Shown here: piece after piece, positions 47,401-57,130 of the stretch
Position numbering within the stretch: the stretch's first letter is position 1
How the letters are laid out: each line of letters starts with the position of its first letter
Assembly: GCA_036898135.1 (NCBI GenBank)
Contig: CM072514.1
Location: 83,852,622 to 83,916,621, forward strand
Length of the DNA stretch: 64,000 bases
Reading direction: 5' to 3'
From: Oncomelania hupensis
Taxonomy: Eukaryota > Mollusca > Gastropoda > Littorinimorpha > Pomatiopsidae
Made by a program: the position numbers and the translations under genes
The notes under the pieces: model-generated
The model's input: the letters and a program-made list of their open reading frames with translations, nothing else
The model's database searches: none
Told to the model about the DNA's origin: nothing

Positions 47401-48045
47401 AGTCGGTAGCTTACTGTATATGTCATAAGCCTTTCCTCTAAGCCCTTGGCTAAGCTTAAAAGACCAATGAGTGGGATCTAGTTTGTACTCTGTTGCTAGA
47501 CGCTCAAACCTAGTCAGATAGAGATCTAGACCTTCTTCTCTCTCATTGAATGTTCCCAGTGGAAATGACATTCCTTGTACAGGGTTGGATGCTACCTCTA
47601 GCTGATCTGAGTGGGAAGGGGTTGAGGAAGAACTTGAAGCTCCTGATCCCAATCTTCTTAGCTCTAACTCATGCTGTCTTTCTTTTTCCTTTTCTTCCCT
47701 CTCTTTTTCTTTTTCTGCCCGCTCTTTTTCTTTTTCTGCCCGCTCTTTTTCTTTTTCTGCCCGCTCATAATCCCACCTCCTAATTTCTGCTTCTCTCTCT
47801 GCTGCTACCTTCTTCTGCTCTGCTTCTAATGCCAGTTTCTTCTGTTCTGCTTCTAATTCTAATTTCTTTTGCTCTGCTTCTAAGGCTAGTTTCTTCGCCT
47901 CCCTCTCTGCTGCTCTCTCTGCCTTAGCCTCCTGTTTCTCTACCTCTGCATTGATATACGCAATTAGGTCTCCCCCTGCTAAGTGTAAAGCTTCCCCTAA
48001 TTCCTTGAAGCGCAATCTCAAGGCCACTGGGTCCGACATTGTCAA
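44479..48045 (-). CDS. Element B Gag-protease-integrase polyprotein
   Basis: An uninterrupted frame of 1188 residues. Residues ~30-145 are charged coiled coil with AEKEKER repeats. Residues ~150-345 are a capsid-like gag with a SCAN-like end (LLVWEQLRETMTPELRTF). A CCHC-like knuckle CSFCNRNNHSTAEC lies at ~383-396 and a protease DTGLS at ~448. The integrase zinc-binding domain is HSMPLSGH ... CHQC (~620-660). The integrase core is VSVDIVGPL, RTDNGSQF and NGQVERLNGT, a D,D-35-E triad with exactly 35 residues between the last two. A GPY/F-type module (AWRGPYRV ... HINLLKKY) ends near residue 960. After about TWMAIA the frame reads the wrong phase over the RNase H region, so residues ~975-1188 are not a true domain. 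Integrase follows protease directly with no RT between them, unlike standard Ty3/gypsy. Confidence 0.93.
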   Translation of the reverse strand: MTMSDPVALRLRFKELGEALHLAGGDLIAYINAEVEKQEAKAERAAEREAKKLALEAEQKKLELEAEQKKLALEAEQKKVAAEREAEIRRWDYERAEKEKERAEKEKERAEKEKEREEKEKERQHELELRRLGSGASSSSSTPSHSDQLEVASNPVQGMSFPLGTFNEREEGLDLYLTRFERLATEYKLDPTHWSFKLSQGLRGKAYDIYSKLPTDRVTDYHKVKEALLTGFELTGECYRQKFRTNRRGKGESYAQFADRLSTTLDKWISQSATAKTYDGLTELLVWEQLRETMTPELRTFSVEQGAERLEDLVKVADRYVAAHGEAKSFRRDLKPNGKEAQKRSPNREERTANKPNNPRPGQNKGPNTEFGKRGPAEQRRYCSFCNRNNHSTAECFKLAAQRREERESRPAHRVLTQSSGNKPHTIGDHPSVTDTVKVNGKEASCLYDTGLSYDAIVSESLVSRADLTDKTVDLQGADLTKPTTTCPIAWIEVESRYVTGRIQAAVLQKPLYDLVLGCRYVFLGTPPKTVEIAAVQTRAQAKTQPPQPEFAPNPGLEEIKTAQKEDTSIAKCFQKLPKAHTPPHKGDFYMEEGVLHRQGDGDHTQLVLPATLRAQVLELGHSMPLSGHMGIGATVQRISAHYYWPGITEDVKRYVKSCHQCQRYSPRHHTVPVTLGPSVVVGVPFQQVSVDIVGPLPMTKKRNRFLLTLVDACTMWCEAVPLPAIDTKKIADALIAIFTRVGFPDSIRTDNGSQFTGRLMQDVFELIQVHHIRTPPYHPASNGQVERLNGTLLTILRKVADDNPEAWDTYVNAALFAYRETPHAATGYTPSTLLFGRPLAGPLEALRRSWTEAKIDDTPRGATKYVADLQETLKATWKKAGEALKKARARQAKYYNRHAKDRELQVGDQVLLLLPSGTNKLDIAWRGPYRVTAKKSKTVYQVEVNGRARYHHINLLKKYTDRPATPGPHTWMAIAIAEEAHPQLQQHRRTTDKWNPENRPGQSSLDSGMRDSIPNTQGQNDIGASTPPTRFDSAIRSSHRRKRLRPRSSTATARPQECRDAIPCRLRQQKIETRRDPLRHVGERMPWTSLGHTEVSTLPVWDPLHSSGGPSTTIVPGSLQVFELSPDAMGTHPSGILIPNRVHPRQREPRSRLPQSPSRGGHSSCRPPNTTKGHSTRIRPRPVIPCH
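44493..45120 (-). pseudogene. Element B RT thumb remnant-RNase H, shifted by one frame
   Basis: In the frame shifted by one base from the gag-integrase frame, the minus strand from about 45120 reads SRKKLIHNYNSIAVPLTNG, then KVVWTAECETAFQTLKDRM, the usual end of the RT thumb and connection. It continues with TSAPVLHLPDLTQPFVLRTD, an RNase H domain with Asp (RTDASDLG), Glu (SEKECLGLV), Asp (VQVDHQPL) and a final ADYLSRH. All RNase H acidic positions look intact. The RT fingers and palm, including YxDD, are absent. The junction with the integrase frame is near 45115-45125, where a deletion also changed phase. The first Met in the frame (44984) is not a natural start. Confidence 0.88.
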
Positions 48046-48337
48046 AAGTGTCTATGAACAACCTCTGAATCACGTGGAATACCAAAACACTAGCAATATT
48101 GCAATTCAATAAAAACAATGCAAAGACAATCAAATTCGTAATCAATAATAGAATAAAACAAAAGTCAAATGGCATACAACAGTTACTTAAGCAAAACCTG
48201 CAAAAGAACAATGCAACCTACAGACACAAAAATATTTGAAGCAAAAAAGTTTTTAACTAAAGAATAGTGCACCAAAACTGATCAGTGTTATACCCTTCCT
48301 ATTATACACAGATCCTAGCTAGGCTCGCCAATTAAAG
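48046..48337 (-). other. Element B 5' leader
   Basis: Lies between the 5' LTR and gag. It carries the candidate primer-binding site near its outer end. AT-rich. Confidence 0.6.
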
Positions 48338-49903
48338 TGTCACGTGGGGTTTATGGGCTCTGCACAATGGAATTATGGACCCTCACGTTTATTCGGTGGG
48401 AACTGCTAGTAAGTCACCCTATGAATTACTTTAATAAATTTATTTGTTTAGCTCGTTCTGTGTTAAGGTTGGGGTACAGAAATAGATAGAAAAATGGTAA
48501 AAGATTACTGTCACACTAGCTTTCACACGGCTATGAATCATATGTAGTCCAGCCACTTGATAACAGTTAAAATCACACATTTATTTCTTCTACTCTATAC
48601 AAGATTCTCTAAGTACTAATCTAACTTAAAAAGTCTCAGTCACTGCTAATAGTTCGATCGCTGATAGTCTAGGCAGCTGTTTTTCTTCCTCGGGCACTTG
48701 CTATAATATTTCATGTAGATTTGGACTACTGTGGTCCGTTTTACAGTTTCTGAAGAGTTGGACTACTGTGGTCCTGCTATGATCAGTTTAAGTGCACCTT
48801 CGCCTTATGCACTTAACTTTCTGATGGTGCGGTCGAAGTCCTTCTGTGAGGTAGCTTCTGGTCCACCTTTGTCGTTGTGTAGTTGGGTTCCCTTGCCACG
48901 CTGTGGGGTCTGACAGGGTGTTTCGTCGGGTAGCTCCTTCCGTCTTGTGCGGTAGAGTCTCCTCGACCAACTAGTCGTTTCTGTGGAGTGGGGTGCACAG
49001 GATAGCTCGGGATAGCTCGGGATAGCTCGCCTGCTCGTCTGGAATATAAGAGACGAAATTCTGCACAACCCTGAATAATCGGTTTGTGCAGAGCGTCTCA
49101 CTGAAAGCCAAGTAGCCCTCAGTGATAGCTCCACATCTCTATACATAAGCGACGAACATTCTGCTACTTCCGGGTTCCACTGGAATCTCACTCTAAATTC
49201 CTATACATACATAAATATAAATCGTGGCTAACTATACACATCCAGAATTAATAATATTATAAACATTCACGGGTACAGCCACTGGTCTGCAAACATACAT
49301 ATAAGTTAAACAACAGTGGTTCCGTACGGGATACAACATGGCGGCGCAACCGGTCGTGTTTCACCTCGTGGTCGGCTCTTTCACGTGGTACGGCAAATTC
49401 GGATTAACAATTCACATTTATGCATAGCAAATTCTTCAAACATAATTTCAACAATAATATAAATATATCACGATGAAACAGAAGGGTGTTCATTTACCTG
49501 TTTGACAAGTTCAGGCCCGTGGTGGCTTGATAGAATTCTAAGATTCTAACGTCCTGCTTCCTGGTCTATGAGTGAAGAGATTTCTCTGTCAGCTTTCTAG
49601 CTGTTAACACTTCGGTGTATTCCTCCCAACTGACCAAAGATAAGCTAGGTTTGGACCCAGTCAAACTGGCTCGAACCGCTTTGCGTAAGCTCCCATTGGT
49701 TAAAATGTTTACGACTCTCGTAATTACGATGATGTCATGGCCTCAGCCAGCGTCAACTATCACTGTGTGTATGATCGGCAGTATGCTACCGCTACGCTTG
49801 ATTACTTTCATCGTCTGCTCCTAACTTTGAAATTCTAATATTATATATACTAACCAAGCTAAATATTAAAATAAGCAGAGTTAATACTAGCCAGTTCGTG
49901 ACA
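48338..49903 (-). repeat. 5' LTR of element B
   Basis: 1566 bp, nearly identical to 42760-44325. Confidence 0.94.
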
Positions 49904-49959
49904 GGGGGGGGGGAAGGGAGGAGGGGGCTTTATTCTCCTCCACCTTCTCCAACTCCCTC

Positions 49960-50034
49960 TTCTTCTTCTTCTTCTTCTTCTTCTTCTTCTTCTTCTTCTT
50001 CTTCTTCTTCTTCTTCTTCTTCTTCTTCTTCTTC
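49960..50034. repeat. (TTC)n microsatellite
   Basis: About 25 units. Confidence 0.96.
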
Positions 50035-50039
50035 ACATG

Positions 50040-50290
50040 TAATAACATTTTTTGGGGGACACTTTTTTGTCCCTTTTTATCGGGAAATTCTGGGCCGCCT
50101 TCCCTGAGGAAGGCGTACGTCGCAGCCTGTGGCGAGCCTACACCCAACGTATCTAATATTAGTTTGTGCTTTTGAAATGTTGCTGGGGGACCAAATAGGA
50201 GTACCCAGATAAAACCCCAGAGACGTTGCCCGAGTCGAAAGTAAATAATATTCGGATAAACATAATGCCCAGATGCTGAATTAACCCCAC
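50040..50290 (-). repeat. Unclassified ~240-bp interspersed repeat, copy 2
   Basis: Minus-strand counterpart of 26790-27030, with shared blocks CGAATATTATTTACTT and GGCGGCCCAGAATTT. Neither copy shows clear terminal repeats. Confidence 0.65.
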
Positions 50291-50469
50291 ACCAACACAT
50301 TGGTTTGTAGCAAGTGGACAAGGGAAGTTAGTCTCGCCTTAAACTACTCGGCCACAATGCTCCCCACCTCATCACCCCACCCACCTCCTCCGCCACCACC
50401 ACCCTCCCACTTATTCACATCACGTGATGGTTGGTTGGTTGGTTGTTTTATTTATCCAACCAACCATCA

Positions 50470-51060
50470 CGTGATGATAATGCAAAGAGGCATTAAACAA
50501 ACTCAAAAAGCTTACAAAACCCAGAACAGGACTTTTGTGATTGAGAGCCACGATGGGGAAATCCTGACAGAGAGCACAGCCATTCTAAAACGATGGACTG
50601 AATGCTGCCAGGAGCTCTATAACCATCCCATAGAACCTGACGTGAACCTGTAGACCACTGAAATTCCGACAGCAACTCCAGAGCCGTTGCCAATACTGAA
50701 ACAAGAAATGGAGCAGGCACTCCACAATATGAAGATTGCAACAGCTCTAAGTGCTGACAACGTTGCAGCAGAACTGCTGAAACATGATGCGAGTCTTATT
50801 GACCATCTGCCAGATTATCAGGGAAAAGAAAGAGTGGTAACTCGAGTGGACTCCAATCACTGTTAATTCCACTCTACCAAAAAGGAAACCATGAAAGCAG
50901 TTCAAGAATTACAGGTCAATCAGCCTTATTAGCAATCCCAGCAAGACCATGCTGAAAGTTATATTGAACAGACTGAAGAACCAGGCAGAAGAGATACTCA
51001 CAGAAGAGCAGGCAGGTTTCAGACCAGGTAGCAGCACATTTGAAAGAGTTGGACAGATGA
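50470..51060 (+). pseudogene. RTE-like LINE, degenerate RT N-terminal region
   Basis: Broken frames read ILKRWTECCQELYNHP, then LSADNVAAELLKHDA, then ISLISNPSKTMLKV-like and EEQAGFRPGSSTFE-like stretches. These are the blocks before the RT catalytic motif in the same broad LINE clade as 34685-36860 (compare DNIPAELLRAGGEA and CRTVSLIGHPS). Many stops and frameshifts are present and the catalytic half is absent. Confidence 0.7.
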
Positions 51061-51560
51061 TGTCAAAACAAGGACGGCGTTAGACATGACAATTGCTGCC
51101 GACAGATCGAAGTGGCGACAACCCTCTTCGTCGGCATCCCTCATGCCTTCCCCCAACGGCCTGTCGGGCTGCGGGACTGAATTGAACTGATGAGTATGTT
51201 GGAATGTTGTCATGTCATGTCACTCCACCTAGGATGGTGCAGGTGACTGAAATACGTATTGGATATTGTTACTCTCAGCCGGTCACGACGCTGTCACGAC
51301 ATCCGGCGTCTGTCACGATCAAGGAGTGTTCAGTGGTTGCTATCGTCAGCATATTTTTCGTTAGTTGTGTCGTCGTCGTCTTCGTCGTCTTCATTAACAT
51401 TGTTATTTTCAACGTCGTATTTCCGTCACCTTCATCTTCATGGAGAAAAATGATTGTTGAGGAGTTTGTGTTTGTGAACAACATCATCTTTTCACATAAA
51501 ACCAATATCGTCGTCTTTTACGTTATCATCATTATTAACAATCATCTTTTGCCGTCTTCG
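51061..51560. other. No feature recognised
   Basis: Unassigned, with CGTCGTCTTCGTCGTCTTC low complexity near 51370. Confidence 0.4.
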
Positions 51561-51564
51561 TCCT

Positions 51565-51574
51565 CCTCCTCCTT

Positions 51575-51645
<71 letters not shown>

Positions 51646-51647
51646 TT
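51565..51647. repeat. (CAT)n microsatellite
   Basis: About 24 units. Confidence 0.96.
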
Positions 51648-51767
51648 ATGCATACATAAGCTTACATCTCGATTATTATTTTGCTTCTGCGAGATCAACT
51701 CACAACCTTACGACATAAAAAGACGAAAGATCAAGTGTGAGGCAACGCTCCATTGCTTTGGGCACTG

Positions 51768-52340
51768 TGTTACACTCGTTGTTTTTTTTATCAGTAGTTG
51801 ATTCAGCCCCGATGCTTGAATCCTGATAGGTGTAACTCAGATTCGTTTATCCACGCAACCTGTTCACTCAGCAACAAGACAGGAGTCGTCGTATAAAGTT
51901 TTCCAACTTTATTCAGTGAACATCAACAACTGCATACAATCGCTTTTTCCACTTTTTACAACTTTCAACTTTTCAACCCTCTATTGAAACAGTGCGGGTT
52001 ACATATAGTCTCTCTATACTCCAGATAAATTTAGAACACTCCAGCGTGACGCACCACAACCAATGAAATAAAACTTCGTCATCACTGTCTCACGTCATAT
52101 AACCATATTTAGGCTAAAAGAATCTCTCAGCTGTTACTACACCTATCGCGAAACTTCGATCGATAGTTAACAACCAACTCTAGAAAATTCTCAAATAATA
52201 TCGATCAACTAAAATTACCAACGTTATACAAAGCTTCTTCTAACAACAACGCAAAAACAAATCAAAGGTAAATACACTCTACTATTGCATGCTTTGCAAA
52301 ATAAAACGATCAGATCTATCGCGCGCGTCTCAACGTAACA
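51768..52340. mobile_element. Solo LTR, TGTTAC family, copy 2
   Basis: 573 bp, TGTTACACTCGTTG...CAACGTAACA, flanked by CACTG (51763-51767 and 52341-52345). Confidence 0.9.
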
Positions 52341-52345
52341 CACTG

Positions 52346-52941
52346 TGAGAAAATCAGAACTAAGCAATGAAATTCGTCCACTGTAAGGATCACAGTACAT
52401 GTTGTTTCATTCAAACGCGGCACTACTTACAAAAGTTATCCTTTTTTTTTTAAATAGGGAGTTACTTTTCCACCACCCAGTATGTGATCCCATGTTGTGT
52501 GTGTTGTTACGTGTTGCTTGAATCGAAACGGACTGGCCAGCTTGGTCGATGACAATGTAACTTATTGAAGCAATAGTCCAATACTTACTGTAAGTACGAT
52601 TCTTCATTTAGTTTCAAGGAACTGAATATTTGCACTGAGATGAACTAATTGTAGTACTTCGTGTAGTTATGTACATTATGATATAAAGAGTCTAGCAGTT
52701 TGTAAAGTAGTCTATAATACGAGACGGTTTAAATGGCCTCGAGATAACATATTTTAGGGTAACGTGATCTTTTTAAAATTCACTATTAATGTTGCTCCAT
52801 CATGAAAAAAAAGATTTGACCCAATAAATAACATTTTTTTTAAAGTAGTGTTTCGATATACCTCAATATAAATGCATTTGTGTATGTGCCTATTGATAGC
52901 ATCAAGACTGATTCTAGAAACAGCCCCGCAGCAAAATGTGT
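52346..52941. other. No feature recognised
   Basis: AT-rich spacer between two solo LTRs of the same family and orientation. It does not resemble a retroelement internal region. Confidence 0.5.
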
Positions 52942-52946
52942 GTATG

Positions 52947-53544
52947 TATTACACTCGATGTTGGTTTTATCAGTAGTTGATTCAGCCTCAATGCTTGAAA
53001 CCTGATAAGTGTAACTCAGATTCGTTTATCCACGCAACCTGTTCACTCAGCAACAAGGCAGGAGTCGTCGTATGAAGTTTTCCAACTTTATTCAGCGTAC
53101 ATCAACAACTGCATACAATCGCTCAATCGCTGTTCACTTTCTCTCTTTTTAGAACTCTCTCTACTTTCAACTCTCTTTTGAAACAGTGCGGCACAAATAT
53201 AGTCTCTCTATACTCCAGAAAAATTTAGAACACTCCAGCGTGATGCACCACAACCAATCAAAACCAACTTCGTCATCACTGTCTTACGTCATATAACCTT
53301 ATTTAAAATGGAAGCGTCTCGTAGTTACCACTAGATTTATCCACACGCTTCGATCGATAATACACAACCAACTCTAGAAAATTCTCAAATAATATCGATC
53401 AACGAAAATCACCAACATTACACCCAGCTTCCTCTAACAACAATGCAAAATCAAATCAAAGGTAAATACTCTGTTATTGAATGCTTTGCAAAACAAAACG
53501 ATCAGATTTATCGTGGGCCTCTCACACGCGTCGCAAACGTAACA
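52947..53544. mobile_element. Solo LTR, TGTTAC family, copy 3
   Basis: 598 bp, starts TATTACACTCGATG (first G mutated to A) and ends AAACGTAACA, flanked by GTATG (52942-52946 and 53545-53549). Its separate target duplication shows that copies 2 and 3 are independent insertions, not the two ends of one element. Confidence 0.88.
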
Positions 53545-53549
53545 GTATG

Positions 53550-53934
53550 TATTAGATACAGTAATTTGTTTACAAAAAAAGGAAGAGAAGACTACAATTC
53601 AACGCTTAGTGGTTGTAGTCTACATATATTATCATTTTTTTAATATGATAACAATGCGATTAAAATTCCCCCCAGAAAATTAATTGTCACAAAAACAAGA
53701 AACAAAATAAACCAACAAAAAATCCTTGAGAAACTGGCCCTTTTAAAAAGTGATGTTTTATCTAAAAATTTTGTGTGACTACAAATATCGAACTGAATTG
53801 AACTTGGCTCATTGGGCCATTGGAGTATAGATGTAATACAGGAACGTGGAGATCTGGACCATGTCAACGTTGTGACGTAATAATGATCATGCAGTGCAGG
53901 GTGGTTCAAAAGTAACTCATTATCGCAAATTGCT
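53550..53934. other. No feature recognised
   Basis: AT-rich sequence before the 41-bp minisatellite. Confidence 0.4.
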
Positions 53935-56755
53935 GATACCTTTGGTAAACAGCGCTGTATTTGCACGAAACAACTTGTAACTTAGGTAACCAGTGCTGTA
54001 TTTGCATGAAACAATATGTAACTTAGGTAAACAGTGCGGCATTTGCATGAAACAACATGTAACTTTGATAAACAGTGCTGCATTTGCATGAAACAACATG
54101 TACCTTTGGTAAACAGTGCTGTATTTGCATGAAACACATGTAACTTTGATAAACAGTGCTGTATTTGCATAAAACAACAAGTAACTTTGGTAAAAAGTGC
54201 TGCATTTGCATGAAACAACATGTAACTTAGGTAATCAGTGCTGTATTTGCATGAAACAACATGTAACTTTGATAAACAGTGCTGCATTTGCATTAAACAA
54301 CATGTAACATAGGTAAACAGTGCTGTATTTGCATTAAACAACATGTAACTTTGGTAAACAGTGCTGTATTTGCGTGAAACAACATGTAACTTAGGTAAAC
54401 AGTGCTGCATTTGCATTAAACAACATGTAACATAGGTAAACAGTGCTGTATTTGCATTAAACAACATGTAACTTAGGTAAACAGTGCTGTGTTTGCATGA
54501 AACCACATGTAACTTAGGTAAACAGTGCTGTATTTGCATAAAACAACATGTAACTTTGGTAAACAGTGCTGTATTTGCATGAAACAACATGTAACTTAGG
54601 TAAACAGTGCTGTATTTGCATGAAACAACATGTAACTTTGGTAAACAGTGCTGTATTTGCATGAAACAACATGTAACTTTGGTAAACAGTGCTGTATTTG
54701 CATCAAACAACATGTAACCTTGGTAAACAGTGCTGCATTTGCATGAAACTACGTGTAACTTAGGTAAGCAGTGCTGTATTTGCATGAAACAACATGTAAC
54801 CTTGGTAAACAGTGTTGTATTTGCATCAAACAACAAGTAACTTAGGTAAACAGTGCTGTATTTGCATCAAACAACATGTAACTTTGGTTAACAGTGCTGT
54901 ATTTGCATCAAACAACATGTAACTTTGGTAATCAGTGCTGTATTTGCATGAAACAACATGTAACTTTGGTAATCAGTGCTGTATTTGCATGAAACAACAT
55001 GTATCTTTGGTAAACAGTGCTGTATTTGCATGAAACAACATGTAACTTTGGTAAACAGTGCTGTATTTGCGTGAAACAACATGTAACTTAGGTAAACAGT
55101 GCTGCATTTGCATTAAACAACATGTAACATAGGTAAACAGTGCTGTATTTGCATTAAACAACATGTAACTTAGGTAAACAGTGCTGTAAAAAGGTAAAGG
55201 TAAAGGTAGTCCCATAGCCTTGTGGCCGTAGGGGAGCGTGATGTTGGAGATCACACTTATCTTGGGCCAGCGTAATGAGGGTGATGCCCAACTCTCTCCC
55301 TCGCTGCTTTACCTTCCCCACCCTCAAGAGAGTAGGTACTCAATCACAGTTGAGTCAACTGGGGGCGTTGTTGTTTGTCGCTTCACACCTTAGCGGTCAC
55401 CCATCCAAGTGCTAACCGCACCGGACGGTGCTTCACTTTCGACACAGTAGCGAGTGCTCCAACCACTGCACTATCCGACACCCCAAACAGTGCTGTGTTT
55501 GCATGAAACCACATGTAACTTAGGTAAACAGTGCTGTATTTGCATAAAACAACATGTAACTTTGGTAAACAGTGCTGTATTTGCATGAAACAACATGTAA
55601 CTTAGGTAAACAGTGCTGTATTTGCATGAAACAACATGTAACTTTGGTAAACAGTGCTGTATTTGCATGAAACAACATGTAACTTTGGTAAACAGTGCTG
55701 TATTTGCATCAAACAACATGTAACCTTGGTAAACAGTGCTGCATTTGCATGAAACTACGTGTAACTTAGGTAAGCAGTGCTGTATTTGCATGAAACAACA
55801 TGTAACCTTGGTAAACAGTGTTGTATTTGCATCAAACAACAAGTAACTTAGGTAAACAGTGCTGTATTTGCATCAAACAACATGTAACTTTGGTTAACAG
55901 TGCTGTATTTGCATCAAACAACATGTAACTTTGGTAATCAGTGCTGTATTTGCATGAAACAACATGTAACTTTGGTAATCAGTGCTGTATTTGCATGAAA
56001 CAACATGTATCTTTGGTAAACAGTGCTGTATTTGCATGAAACAACATGTAACTTTGGTAAACAGTGCTGTATTTGCATGAAACAACATGTAACTTTGGTA
56101 AACAGTGCTGTATGTGCATGAAACAACATGTATCTTAGGTAAACAGTGCTGTATTTGCATTAAACAACAAGTAACTTTGGTAAACAGTGCTGTATTTGCA
56201 TAAAACAACATGTAACTTAGGTAAACAGTGCTGTATTTGCATGAAACAACATGTAACTTTGGTAAACAGTGGTGCATTTGCATGAAACAACATGTAACTT
56301 AGGTAAACAGTGCTGAATTTGCATTAAACAACAAGTAACTTTGGTAAACAGTGCTGTATTTGCATTAAACAACAAGTAACTTTGGTAAACAGTGCTGTAT
56401 TTGCATGAAACAACATGTAACTTAGGTAAACAGTGCTGTATTTGCATGAAACAACATGTAACTTTGGTAATCAGTGCTGCATTTGCATGAAACAACATGT
56501 AACTTTGGTAATCAGTGCTGTATTTGCATCAAACAACATGTAACTTAGGTAAACAGTGCTCCATTTGCATGAAACAACATGTAACTTTGGTAAACAGTGC
56601 TGTATTTGCATCAAACAACATGTAACTTTGGTAAACAGTGCTGTATTTGCATGAAACAACATGTAACTTAGGTAAACAGTGCTGTATTTGCATGAAACCA
56701 CATGTAACTTAGGTAAACAGTGCTCCATTTGCATGAAACAACATGTAACTTAGGT
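53935..56755. repeat. 41-bp minisatellite array, about 60 units
   Basis: The unit is AAACAGTGCTGTATTTGCAT followed by GAAACAACATGTAACTTNGGT, 41 bp, with limited variation. Nearly every unit holds ATTTGCAT, the inverse of the octamer ATGCAAAT. Because 41 leaves remainder 2 on division by 3 and no phase of the consensus contains a stop, minus-strand frames stay open for hundreds of codons. A segment of about 17 units (from 54373) is repeated about 0.7 kb downstream (from 55071), a higher-order duplication. A SINE interrupts the array at 55188-55484. Confidence 0.95.
55188..55484 (-). mobile_element. 5S/tRNA-type SINE, copy 2
   Basis: 297 bp, flanked by AAACAGTGCTGT (55176-55187 and 55485-55496), which is also part of every minisatellite unit. 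Minus-strand head GGGGTGTCGGATAGTGCAGT, 5S-like block GGTTAGCACTTGGATGGGTG, tail CTTTACCTTTACCTTTTT. Confidence 0.9.
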
Positions 56756-56756
56756 A

Positions 56757-57130
56757 AACAGACTCCTTATTTGTGTATGAGGTCTGTTGGATCAGCTTGG
56801 GAATATTGGACGCTTTCTGCCAGGTGGTTACTAGGGCTTCCTATGATGTTATTATTTAGCAATGTAGGCATTTTATATGTATGTGTTTTGTTGATAATTT
56901 ATAATGATGTTTGTATTCTATTTTTTTTTGTAAACGGGGGTTCGATAAGTTGGGGTGAAGCCTCAGCCGTCCCCTGCGTGGGATGTCTTTATTGTAATGT
57001 GACTGGCTGGTGGAGAGCTTTCAGTTTTACCACTAGGGTTGTTTCAGCAGATCTTTTATGCGGATCGGGGGTTGTCCGGTCCTGATTTGGCTCGGAAGAG
57101 TCCGCTGGACCTAAAGCAATAACCATGTAA
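56757..57130 (+). mobile_element. ~640-bp retroposon family, 5'-truncated copy
   Basis: Starts GACTCCTTATTTGTGTATGA directly at the end of the 41-bp array and runs to GGACCTAAAGCAATAACCAT plus a (GTAAT)n tail. Confidence 0.88.

Larger units (their letters stand above)
42760..49903 (-). mobile_element. LTR retrotransposon B (Ty3/gypsy, Gmr1-like order, RT deleted)
   Basis: Identical-length 1566-bp direct repeats (42760-44325 and 48338-49903) start TGTCACG and end GTGACA. Only two differences were noticed (T/G at 43213 versus 48791 and a T/C near 43717 versus 49295). GGGGG flanks both sides (42755-42759 and 49904-49908), compatible with a 5-bp duplication. The minus strand codes gag-protease-integrase and then RNase H. 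TGGCGAGCCTAGCTAGGATC, seven bases inside the 5' LTR on the minus strand, is a candidate primer-binding site. GAGGGAGCC before the 3' LTR is a possible polypurine tract. Confidence 0.94.

Noticed and set aside
51768..53544. Copies 2 and 3 as the two LTRs of one full element
   Set aside because: Each copy has its own 5-bp duplication and the 600-bp interval has no retroelement coding.
53982..54836. 284-codon minus-strand open frame
   Set aside because: It is the 41-bp minisatellite read through three stop-free phases; no start context or domain was seen.
53935..56755. CRISPR-like array
   Set aside because: Units are contiguous 41-bp tandem repeats with no unique spacers, in an animal-type genome with no cas genes.
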